Shown here piece by piece: positions 43,984-51,636 of a stretch of DNA of 64,000 nucleotides. Within the stretch, counting starts at the first letter, position 1. Every line of letters begins with the position of its first letter. The notes under the pieces were generated by a model. It saw nothing but the letters and a program-made list of their open reading frames with translations. It was not told the DNA's origin and ran no database searches. The position numbers and the translations under genes were made by a program. The stretch is from an uncultured Psychroserpens sp. (GTDB taxonomy: Bacteria > Bacteroidota > Bacteroidia > Flavobacteriales > Flavobacteriaceae): NCBI RefSeq assembly GCF_947500255.1, contig NZ_CANMRL010000001.1, positions 1,054,001 through 1,118,000 on the forward strand, given 5' to 3'.

Positions 43984-44012
43984 GTATAAATCATGTAATA
44001 TGTTTATATTTG
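43981..44012 (+). promoter_or_regulatory. Promoter of the lysis cassette
   Basis: TTTG at 43981-43984, a 20-nt spacer and TATATTTG at 44005-44012: the same elements and spacing as the promoter at 35380-35411, with TTTATATTTGTA identical in both. The leader to the start codon at 44240 is about 220 nt and holds no gene. Confidence 0.62.
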
Positions 44013-44239
44013 TATTCGCTTTTCTAACAAGGTTTAACCTTAGTTAATTACAATTCGTGTTAAGTGGAAACTCATAAAATCGAGATATATCCTATTCTGG
44101 TTAAGAAAACAAACAACAAAAGATATCTAAGATACAGAGTTTGGTCTACTTAAAATCAATTTAAACATATGTGTGAATTACGACACAGTGTTTCTAGAGG
44201 TGAATACATATTGATTCACTTAAATCAAAACTATTTTAA

Positions 44240-44671
44240 ATGATGAACATGATTACGAAAGCGCTATCAGAGTATGGCGTTAAGGAAACTGTTGGCTCCA
44301 AAGACAACCTTAGAATTTTAAAATACTTTAATGACATTGGTTTTAATGGATCAAAACTTAAAGACGAAACGGCTTGGTGTAGTGCCTTTACCAATTGGGT
44401 GGCTAAAACTTCTGGATATGAATATTCAGGCAAGTTAACCGCTAGAAGTTGGTTGCGTATGGGCACATCAACAGCAACGCCAAAAGTAGGTGATATCGTC
44501 GTGTTTTGGCGCGAATCACCAAACAGTTGGAAAGGCCATGTTGGCTTCTTCATTAAAGCAACAAAAAACTATGTGTACGTTCTTGGAGGAAACCAACGCA
44601 ACATGGTATGCATTAAAGCATATCCAAAACGTAGGGTGTTAGATTATAGACAGCTAGCACCTATTAAATAA
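44240..44671 (+). CDS. Phage-type cell-wall peptidase (TIGR02594/CHAP-like endolysin)
   Basis: 143 residues, no signal peptide, as in holin-dependent endolysins. Catalytic Cys in DETAWCSAFTNWVAKTSG (near residue 46), His in WKGHVGFFI (near 99) and the third polar residue in VLGGNQRN. The layout of Cys, SWL, KVGDIVVFWR, GHVGF and GGNQ is that of the TIGR02594 NlpC/P60-CHAP group, found in prophage lysis modules. It should cut the peptide part of murein. It is the first gene of a three-gene unit with a holin and a spanin-like protein. The start may be the first, second or fourth codon (all Met). Confidence 0.88.
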   Translation: MMNMITKALSEYGVKETVGSKDNLRILKYFNDIGFNGSKLKDETAWCSAFTNWVAKTSGYEYSGKLTARSWLRMGTSTATPKVGDIVVFWRESPNSWKGHVGFFIKATKNYVYVLGGNQRNMVCIKAYPKRRVLDYRQLAPIK

Positions 44672-44689
44672 CCTATAAAAACAATAGAT

Positions 44690-45121
44690 ATGGAAAAAGT
44701 AATCAAATTTTTGTTTTGGTTACTAGCACTCCTATCTCCTGTTAATGCAGTTATGGTAACAATGGTGTTTTTAATCATTGTCGATTTTATTACAGGCGCT
44801 TATGCTTCTATTAAAAATCACATACCTATTCGTAGTTCTAGAATTGGACATACCATTTCTAAGTTCTTTATCTACAACCTGGTCATTTTGGCAGCGTTCT
44901 TTTTAGAACAATACATTGTCAACGAAGTACCATTTTTAAAGATCATCGCTGGATTTGTCGCTATTACCGAGATCAAATCCATCTTAGAGAACTACAATGC
45001 CATCTATGGTGTAAATCCCTTTAAAGCCCTTGTCAACTTAATCAAGTTAACACCACTTAAGGATACCATAGACACCCTTACAGAAGATGATGAATCGAAA
45101 TCAAAATCCGATTCTGAGTAA
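44690..45121 (+). CDS. Phage holin-family protein (toxin secretion/phage lysis holin)
   Basis: 143 residues. Three hydrophobic segments (about 5-18, 20-40 and 58-78, with a weaker one near 83-95). The sequence VTMVFLIIVDFITGAYASIKNH, with its D-x-x-T-G core, and RSSRIGHTISKFFIYN are marks of the phage_holin_4 family (toxin secretion/phage lysis holins of TcdE type). The C-terminal tail is acidic and Ser/Lys-rich. It starts 18 nt after the peptidase gene. It would open the inner membrane to the peptidase or to large proteins. Confidence 0.88.
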   Translation: MEKVIKFLFWLLALLSPVNAVMVTMVFLIIVDFITGAYASIKNHIPIRSSRIGHTISKFFIYNLVILAAFFLEQYIVNEVPFLKIIAGFVAITEIKSILENYNAIYGVNPFKALVNLIKLTPLKDTIDTLTEDDESKSKSDSE

Positions 45122-45153
45122 AGTAACAAAAACATCCAAAAGCCAATGATATT

Positions 45154-45187
45154 CTTGGTCTTGTTTCAGGAAACGAAATAGACCAAG
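45154..45187 (+). other. Nested hairpin between the holin and spanin-like genes
   Basis: CTTGGTCT (45154-45161) pairs with AGACCAAG (45180-45187), and an inner stem GTTTC/GAAAC (45163-45174) closes a 2-nt loop. No T run follows. It may control the level of the last gene relative to holin, for example as a processing or partial stop site. Confidence 0.55.
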
Positions 45188-45235
45188 AGTGGAGGCTTAC
45201 TTATAATAAACGTTAAGACATTTTAAATCGCAACA

Positions 45236-45844
45236 ATGAAAACACAACATATATCCTTAGAAAGAACATTACTCTTGATAATCCTAGCAATCGTCATTTT
45301 TAATCTACTAGCCAAGCAATGTAGCAAAGCAACCCCCAATCTTGAAGACATTCCAAAAGTTACCATCGTTAGAGATACGGTTTGGCAAACCAAAGTAGAC
45401 ACCTTTAAAGTACAAACCTTAACATATCAAACGGTTTATGTGGATCGTGATGATGTTGGTGTCATTCATGAGAATCTTCCAAAGACTAAAGATTCGACAA
45501 CTTTGGTTAAAGCTAGAGTCTACAAAGACACACTTAGCAATGACGATATAGATATTTTTAGCTATAATCTCATTGAGGGTAATCTTTTAGACAGTGAGAT
45601 CTCATACAAATTAAAAGTGCCTCGAGAAATTACGATTACTAAAACTATCGAACACCCAAAAACGTATAGAAGTGGCTTCTATCTTTTTTCTGAAATTGGA
45701 GGTAATCAAAACCGTTTTGACAATATAAGTCTTGGCTTACAGTATAATCGAAAAGGAAAATGGTTTATCAGTTATAGAGCTAATCTCAATCAATTGCAAC
45801 AGCCGACACATAACTTAGGTATTGGTGTTAGGTTATTTAAATAA
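45236..45844 (+). CDS. Anchored periplasmic protein, spanin-like candidate
   Basis: 202 residues. One N-terminal membrane helix (about 10-25, TLLLIILAIVIFNLLA), then a Cys-containing KQCSKA, then a Thr/Asp/Val-rich extended periplasmic part (about 35-150) and a C-terminal segment with beta-strand character (FYLFSEIGGNQNRFDNISLG). In Bacteroidota prophages a protein of this type often follows endolysin and holin, in the place of the Rz spanin. I do not recognise a named family. The spanin role is inferred from gene order and topology only. It ends 27 nt before the peroxiredoxin-like gene. Confidence 0.6.
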   Translation: MKTQHISLERTLLLIILAIVIFNLLAKQCSKATPNLEDIPKVTIVRDTVWQTKVDTFKVQTLTYQTVYVDRDDVGVIHENLPKTKDSTTLVKARVYKDTLSNDDIDIFSYNLIEGNLLDSEISYKLKVPREITITKTIEHPKTYRSGFYLFSEIGGNQNRFDNISLGLQYNRKGKWFISYRANLNQLQQPTHNLGIGVRLFK

Positions 45845-45871
45845 TAGAGACCAATTCTGAAAACGAAATAT

Positions 45872-46510
45872 ATGTCACTTACCGAAATACTAAAAGCACA
45901 TGCAGATCAATCTGCCGCAAAATACCCTGAAGTCGTAAAACTCATTATGAGTGGCGCTATTGATGAATTATCAGCTTCAGAACTCACGACAAAGGCTTTG
46001 AAAACAGGAGATGCTTTCCCTGTGTTTAATTTACCCAACGCCAAAGGTGTTGAGGTCTCTTCAAAAACACTCTTAGAGCAAGGTCCTTTGATTATTGCGT
46101 TTTATAGAGGTGGTTGGTGTCCGTATTGCAATATCGAATTAAGAGCCTTGCAAAACGCTCTGCCAGAGTTTAAAAATAGAGGCGCACAATTGGTGGCTAT
46201 AAGTCCAGAAGTGCCAGATAATTCTTTAACTACAGTTGAAAAAAACAACTTAGAATTTGAAGTTCTTACCGATAAAGACAATGATTTTGCAAGATCTTTA
46301 AACTTAGCATATCAATTACCCAAAGATTTAGTAGCTCTGTATGCTAATCGATTTAAAATTGATTTAAATAAAAGTCAGCAAAATGATAATAATGAGTTGC
46401 CTATTTCAGCAACATATGTCATAGATCCTTCTGGAAAAATCACCTATCATTTTTTAGAGGAAGATTATAAATTACGTGCCGATCCTAAAGCAATATTGGA
46501 GGTTTTATAA
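45872..46510 (+). CDS. Peroxiredoxin-like (AhpC/TSA) protein
   Basis: 212 residues, no signal peptide. The thioredoxin fold begins near residue 50 (GDAFPVFNLPNAKG) with the redox site FYRGGWCPYCNIELRAL (Cys near 93 and 96). ATYVIDPSGKITYHF near 185 is the conserved strand before the C-terminal helix. The CPYC motif and the helical N-terminal extension match the peroxiredoxin-like group of Bacteroidota rather than classical AhpC. It probably reduces peroxides. It lies at the right border of the toxin/lysis island and has its own terminator. Confidence 0.88.
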   Translation: MSLTEILKAHADQSAAKYPEVVKLIMSGAIDELSASELTTKALKTGDAFPVFNLPNAKGVEVSSKTLLEQGPLIIAFYRGGWCPYCNIELRALQNALPEFKNRGAQLVAISPEVPDNSLTTVEKNNLEFEVLTDKDNDFARSLNLAYQLPKDLVALYANRFKIDLNKSQQNDNNELPISATYVIDPSGKITYHFLEEDYKLRADPKAILEVL

Positions 46511-46525
46511 ATAAAAACAAATACA

Positions 46526-46562
46526 AACACTACTAGTACCAACATTATAGTGGTGTTTTTTT
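46526..46562 (+). terminator. Terminator of the peroxiredoxin-like gene
   Basis: AACACTACTA pairs with TAGTGGTGTT (one G-U) around a 12-nt loop, followed by seven Ts. Confidence 0.8.
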
Positions 46563-46652
46563 AATATATCATGACGTTCAAAACCATGACTTAAGTCATA
46601 TTTTATGCCTAAAGTTTAAAGTAACTTTAATTCTATTTTAAACAGCCAGGTC

Positions 46653-48503
46653 ATGGGAAATTTAAATGTCACTAAACTTTCAACAAAGAAGGACAAGGCA
46701 AATTATATCCATCAGCTTACTAAAGACATAGAGGCTTTAGATTATATGATTGAAAACGATATGATTGAAAAAGAACCAATTCGTATTGGTGCCGAGCAGG
46801 AGTTTTGCTTAGTTAACGATGAGTTTTTACCACATCATAACGCGTTAGAGATTCTAAAAGATATAGACGACGAGCATTTTACTACTGAAATTGGAAACTA
46901 CAATCTTGAGATCAATTTAGATCCTTTTGAGCTTAAAGACACATGTTTTTCACAACTACATCATCAACTTAAAGAGTTATTAGGAAAAGCTAAAAAAGCA
47001 GCCGAAAAACACAACACAAAAATTGCGCTTACTGGCATTCTTCCAACACTATCACTTAAACATATAAGCCTGGATAATATGACGCCTATCCAACGTTATT
47101 ATGTGTTAAATGATGCGATAAAAGAATCTAGAAAACAAGATTTCGATATTCATATTAAAGGTGTTGATGAACTTAATTTACTTCATGACTCCGTAATGCT
47201 TGAGGGTTGTAACACGAGTTTTCAGGCACATTTACAAATTCATCCAGATGATTTCATTAAAAACTATAATTGGGCGCAAGCCATTTCCGGACCTATATTA
47301 AGCGTGTGCACCAATTCGCCTTTACTCTTCGGAAAAGAACTTTGGAGCGAAACACGAATTGCCTTATTCACACAAAGTGTTGATACTAGAGCGAATTCAT
47401 TTTTGCTAAATGAAAAGCAATCTAGAGTTAGTTTTGGAAACAACTGGGAAACAGGAAGCATTACAGATATTTTTAAAGATAATATCTCTAGATTTAGAAG
47501 TTTGGTCACGGCCGAATTTGAAAAAGACAGTGTTGAAATGCTTGAGAATGGAGAGATTCCAAAATTAAAAGCCTTGTCCTTGCATAACGGAACTGTGTAT
47601 CGTTGGAATCGTGTTTGTTATGGTGTAGGTGGCGGAAAACCACATTTAAGAATTGAAAACAGATACATACCATCTGGACCAACAATGAAAGATGAGATTG
47701 CCAACATGATGTTTTGGGTAGGGCTAATGGTAGGACGACGAAAATCTGATGACAATATCCATGACACCATGGACTTTAAAGATGTTAAATCCAACTTTTT
47801 TGCCGCAGCAAGATATGGAATGGCCACTCAATTTAATTGGAAAGGAAAAATCATATGTAGCCAAGACTTGATTTTAAATGAACTCTTGCCAATGGCCTAC
47901 AGAGGGCTTTATAAAATGGGTATTTCTCCCGAAGATGCTGAGAACTATCTTACGGTTATTGTGAATAGAGTGAAGATTCACAATGGCTCACAATGGCTAA
48001 TTAAAAGCTATAGAAATCTTTTGAAATCTAAAAAACGAAGCGAGGCTTTACAAGTATTAACAGCTAACATGTACCTAAAGCAAGAACACGATTATCCTGT
48101 AGCAACATGGGAAGTCTTAGATCAAGAGGCGCATACTACATTTGATATTGATAAAAAAGTAGTGCATGTGATGACCTCAGATTTGTTTTCTGTAGATAAA
48201 AAAGATAGCTTAGAGCTGGTGTCCCATATCATGAAATGGAAGAACATTCACCACATGCCTGTTATAAACAGAAAAAAGGATTTGGTTGGCTTGTTGAGTT
48301 GGACAGATATTAAAAATCATATTTCTGAAATAGAAGATAGCACGAAATGTGTTCAAAATTTTATGAAAACAGAGTTGATTACGATAACCAAAGAGACATC
48401 TATAAAAGACGCAAAACAACTAATGGACTCTAATAATATTAGCTGCCTTCCTGTAGTTAAAGGACATAAATTAGTAGGGATATTAACATCTAACGACCTC
48501 TAG
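46653..48503 (+). CDS. GCS2-like carboxylate-amine ligase with tandem CBS domains
   Basis: 616 residues. About 35-450 is a glutamate-cysteine-ligase-like fold: IRIGAEQEFCLVNDE and FTTEIGNYNLEINLDP carry the metal/ATP-binding Glu residues, with LHNGTVYRWNRVCYG and PHLRIENRYIPSGPT further on. About 500-616 is a CBS pair (VMTSDLFSVDKKDSLEL, HHMPVINRKKDLVGLLSWTDI, CLPVVKGHKLVGILTSNDL) that should sense an adenine nucleotide. It is thus probably an adenylate-regulated amide-bond-forming ligase with unknown substrate, not a normal glutathione enzyme. The aspartoacylase-type gene starts 5 nt after its stop. Confidence 0.82.
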   Translation: MGNLNVTKLSTKKDKANYIHQLTKDIEALDYMIENDMIEKEPIRIGAEQEFCLVNDEFLPHHNALEILKDIDDEHFTTEIGNYNLEINLDPFELKDTCFSQLHHQLKELLGKAKKAAEKHNTKIALTGILPTLSLKHISLDNMTPIQRYYVLNDAIKESRKQDFDIHIKGVDELNLLHDSVMLEGCNTSFQAHLQIHPDDFIKNYNWAQAISGPILSVCTNSPLLFGKELWSETRIALFTQSVDTRANSFLLNEKQSRVSFGNNWETGSITDIFKDNISRFRSLVTAEFEKDSVEMLENGEIPKLKALSLHNGTVYRWNRVCYGVGGGKPHLRIENRYIPSGPTMKDEIANMMFWVGLMVGRRKSDDNIHDTMDFKDVKSNFFAAARYGMATQFNWKGKIICSQDLILNELLPMAYRGLYKMGISPEDAENYLTVIVNRVKIHNGSQWLIKSYRNLLKSKKRSEALQVLTANMYLKQEHDYPVATWEVLDQEAHTTFDIDKKVVHVMTSDLFSVDKKDSLELVSHIMKWKNIHHMPVINRKKDLVGLLSWTDIKNHISEIEDSTKCVQNFMKTELITITKETSIKDAKQLMDSNNISCLPVVKGHKLVGILTSNDL

Positions 48504-48508
48504 CATAT

Positions 48509-49699
48509 ATGGCGAAAGTCTATAGTAAAGCTGCGGATAAAACAATATCTGTGAATCGAATAATTGAGCATATCAAAGGACATCACCAAGGCGGAACTAT
48601 TGTTTTTTTTGGAGGTATTCATGGTAATGAAACAGCTGGCATTTTTGCTTTAGAAACCGTTTTAAAAACCTTAGATCCAGATACCATTCACGGCAGTATT
48701 TATGGAATTTCCGGTAATCTTCAAGCGTTAAAAAGTAATCAGCGCTACTTAGACAAGGATCTCAATAGACTCTGGACAAAAGAACAATTAAGAGCCCTTC
48801 AGAAGAAAACGAGTTTTAATAGTGAAGAACAAGAACAGCTAGAATTGTTTCAACTACTAGAAAAGATTATAGCGTCTAATTCAGGTCCTTTTTATTTTAT
48901 AGATTTTCATACCACATCCAGTAAAACACTACCATTCATAACAATAAATGATGCCTTGATTAATAGAAAGTTCTCAAAACTATTTCCTGTGCCTATAGTT
49001 TTAGGAATTGAAGAATATTTAAATGGTCCTCTATTAAGTTATATTAACGAATTGGGATATGTGTCTCTTGGTTTCGAGTCTGGACAACATGACGAAAAAG
49101 AGGCCATTGACAATTGCATTTCATTTATATTTTTAACGTTAGTCTATGCCGAAATTATAGATCGTATCCACATTGATCCCTTTGAAAATTATTACCAGCA
49201 ACTACAATCTAATGCTCAACAAGTATCAGATATTTTTGAAGTGGTGTATTTACATCAGATACAAAAGGATGAGGTGTTTAAAATGAAAGAAGGATTTAAA
49301 AGCTTTCAAAATATTACTAAAGAAACGGTTTTAGCCACAAGCAATCAAAAAACGATAAAGTCATCATATAATGCGCGGTTATTTATGCCATTGTATCAAT
49401 CTAAAGGCAGTGAAGGTTTTTTTGTTATTAAAACGATTAAGCCATTTTTTTTGAAGCTTTCTGCTGTACTAAGACGTTTGAAATTTGATGGACTCTTGGT
49501 AATTCTACCTGGAATATCATGGGAAAATAACAATAAAGAAGCGCTTAGGGTAAATTTAAAAGTGGCAAAATTTTTCGCAAAATCAATTTTTCATTTATTG
49601 GGCTATCGTAACAAAAAACTAAATGCCAACCACGTACTGCTTTACAATAGAGAACGTGCTTCAAAATCGAATGATTATAAAAACGAAATATGGTATTAA
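48509..49699 (+). CDS. Succinylglutamate desuccinylase/aspartoacylase-family zinc hydrolase
   Basis: 396 residues. Zinc and substrate motifs of the M14-like AstE/AspA group: FFGGIHGNETAGIFAL (His and Glu ligands, near 33-48), DKDLNRLW (Arg) and FIDFHTTSS (His). A C-terminal part of about 130 residues is beyond the usual domain. These enzymes remove an acyl group from an amino acid or peptide-like amide. Together with the ligase gene 5 nt upstream it suggests a small make-and-break pathway for an amide-linked metabolite. The substrate is unknown. Confidence 0.87.
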   Translation: MAKVYSKAADKTISVNRIIEHIKGHHQGGTIVFFGGIHGNETAGIFALETVLKTLDPDTIHGSIYGISGNLQALKSNQRYLDKDLNRLWTKEQLRALQKKTSFNSEEQEQLELFQLLEKIIASNSGPFYFIDFHTTSSKTLPFITINDALINRKFSKLFPVPIVLGIEEYLNGPLLSYINELGYVSLGFESGQHDEKEAIDNCISFIFLTLVYAEIIDRIHIDPFENYYQQLQSNAQQVSDIFEVVYLHQIQKDEVFKMKEGFKSFQNITKETVLATSNQKTIKSSYNARLFMPLYQSKGSEGFFVIKTIKPFFLKLSAVLRRLKFDGLLVILPGISWENNNKEALRVNLKVAKFFAKSIFHLLGYRNKKLNANHVLLYNRERASKSNDYKNEIWY

Positions 49700-49727
49700 A
49701 AAGCCTCAGCAATAACTGAGGCTTTTT
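49698..49727. terminator. Bidirectional terminator between convergent genes
   Basis: A 12-bp perfect stem AAAAAGCCTCAG/CTGAGGCTTTTT with a 6-nt loop and T runs on both strands. It begins within the stop codon of the aspartoacylase-type gene and faces the M1 peptidase gene. Confidence 0.92.
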
Positions 49728-49748
49728 AATATTTATGTTCTGTCTTAG

Positions 49749-51614
49749 TTATTCAGAAGCAGGAAATGTATTGTTATCTTTTTTAATATCCGCCATCATC
49801 CCTTTAGGATCAATCTGTACAGATTTTACAGCCTTAGAAGCTTCAAAGCTATAGGTTTGGTGTGCCCAAGCCCAATCGGCTTTTACAGTTGCTGAACTTG
49901 GCTTTTGACCACGCATCATACGCAATGGGATGTAATAGTCTTCAGTAGAACCATCAGTATAGGTTACAGTTAAATCGATAGGCATTGGCATTACTCCTAT
50001 ACGCTCTAAAGTAACTGTATTCCCCTCTATACCTTTTACCGCATAATCTATGGTATTGGTTGTTTGTGCAAAATCGATTAAATACCAATCTAATTCTAAT
50101 CCCGAAACACGTTCGGCGGTACGAACCACATCCATTGGTTTTGGGTGCTTAAACGAAAAGTCATCATAGTATTTTTTGATGGTTTGCTTTAAGTTGTCAT
50201 CACCAATAATATAACCCAATTGTGCAATAAATACAGCGCCTTTACTATAGGCAGAAATCCCATAGGCTTGATTAATACTATAGCGATCGGCATGTGTAGT
50301 TAAAGGTTGCTCCACTCCCGAATTTGCTAAATACACATAACCTCGATAGGAACCACTCACAGGATTATCGGCATTTCTATCCATAACCTCATTCATAGCT
50401 AAAGCTGAAATGTAACTGGTAAACCCTTCATCCATCCATTCGTGTTTTGCTTCGTTTGTAGCTAATAAAAACTGAAACCAAGTGTGTGCCATTTCATGAG
50501 CAGTCACACCAACTAAGCTTCCATAACTGCGCTCACCAGTAATAAGTGTACACATAGCATATTCCATTCCGCCATCTCCTCCTTGAATTACAGAATATTG
50601 TTCATAAGGATAGTCGCCAATATGCTTGCTAAAATACTGCATAAGCTCAGCTGTTTTTGGTTGCAATTTTTTCCAATTTTCCAACTTGTCTTCTGCCATA
50701 GTATTCTGGTAGAAAAAATGCAATAATGGTCCATTAGGAACTTGCATCGTATCATGTATAAAATCTGGATCTGCAGCCCAAGTAAAATCATGAACATTAG
50801 GTGCTTTGAAGTGCCATGTTAGTTTTTTCCCTTTATGCTTAACATCGGCATCAGTATAGCCATACCCAATCTCGTCAGCATTTTGAAGATAACCTGTACC
50901 TCCAATAATATAATCTTTATCTATAGTGATTTTAACATCAAAGTTTCCCCAAACACCATAAAACTCTCGAGCAATGTAGGGATCGGCATGCCAGCCTTCA
51001 TCATCGTATTCGGCTAGTTTAGGATACCATTGCGTCATTGATAGAGATACACCTTCTTTGTTGTTACGACCTGAGCGACGAATTTGAATAGGAACTTGTC
51101 CGTCAAATTCCATATCGAAGTTTACTGTTTCACCAGATTGAATAGGAGATTCAAGATTTACAATCATAACTGTACCTTCAATTTCATAGCTTAAAGATTT
51201 ACCGTTTTGTTGTAATGACTTTACTTTGATATAGCCCATTTCGTCTTCAGTCAATTTCGAGATACGGCTTTCAAAAACTGGCTTTTCTTTGGTTCCAATA
51301 TTTGTAGTCATTCTTCCGTCAGGATCCTGTATACTTTGCAGCCTAGCATCCATTTCACTTCCTGGTTGAAATGCATTGAAATATAAATGATAGTATACAC
51401 GATCTAGTACATCAGGAGAATTATTCGTATATTTTATAGTTTGTGTTCCCTTAAATTGATAAGACTCTACATCCATATCAATATTCATAGAATAGTCGGC
51501 TTGTTGTTGCCAGAACCCGTCTTTCTTATAAGTTATTGTGTTACTTTGTGCTTTAATTTCCGAAGAAAATAACACAGCACACAAACACAATATTGAACCA
51601 ATTTTAAATTTCAT
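49749..51614 (-). CDS. M1-family metallopeptidase, secreted
   Basis: 621 residues with a signal peptide (about 1-22, ending near IKAQ). An aminopeptidase N-like beta domain (about 30-240) is followed by the catalytic domain. The exopeptidase motif equivalent GGMEYAMCTLITG lies near residue 345, and the zinc site HEMAHTWF near residue 374 is joined 18 residues later by Glu in DEGFTSY. Substrate specificity cannot be told. Peptide scavenging in the periplasm or outside is likely. Confidence 0.93.
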   Translation of the reverse strand: MKFKIGSILCLCAVLFSSEIKAQSNTITYKKDGFWQQQADYSMNIDMDVESYQFKGTQTIKYTNNSPDVLDRVYYHLYFNAFQPGSEMDARLQSIQDPDGRMTTNIGTKEKPVFESRISKLTEDEMGYIKVKSLQQNGKSLSYEIEGTVMIVNLESPIQSGETVNFDMEFDGQVPIQIRRSGRNNKEGVSLSMTQWYPKLAEYDDEGWHADPYIAREFYGVWGNFDVKITIDKDYIIGGTGYLQNADEIGYGYTDADVKHKGKKLTWHFKAPNVHDFTWAADPDFIHDTMQVPNGPLLHFFYQNTMAEDKLENWKKLQPKTAELMQYFSKHIGDYPYEQYSVIQGGDGGMEYAMCTLITGERSYGSLVGVTAHEMAHTWFQFLLATNEAKHEWMDEGFTSYISALAMNEVMDRNADNPVSGSYRGYVYLANSGVEQPLTTHADRYSINQAYGISAYSKGAVFIAQLGYIIGDDNLKQTIKKYYDDFSFKHPKPMDVVRTAERVSGLELDWYLIDFAQTTNTIDYAVKGIEGNTVTLERIGVMPMPIDLTVTYTDGSTEDYYIPLRMMRGQKPSSATVKADWAWAHQTYSFEASKAVKSVQIDPKGMMADIKKDNNTFPASE

Positions 51615-51636
51615 AATTTTTGAGATTTAGTCTTAA

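Noticed and set aside
34520-45844. A complete or remnant prophage
   Set aside because: There are a repressor, endolysin, holin and spanin-like gene, but no integrase, terminase, portal, capsid, tail or replication genes and no att-like flanks. The two large proteins do not look like phage structural proteins that I know.
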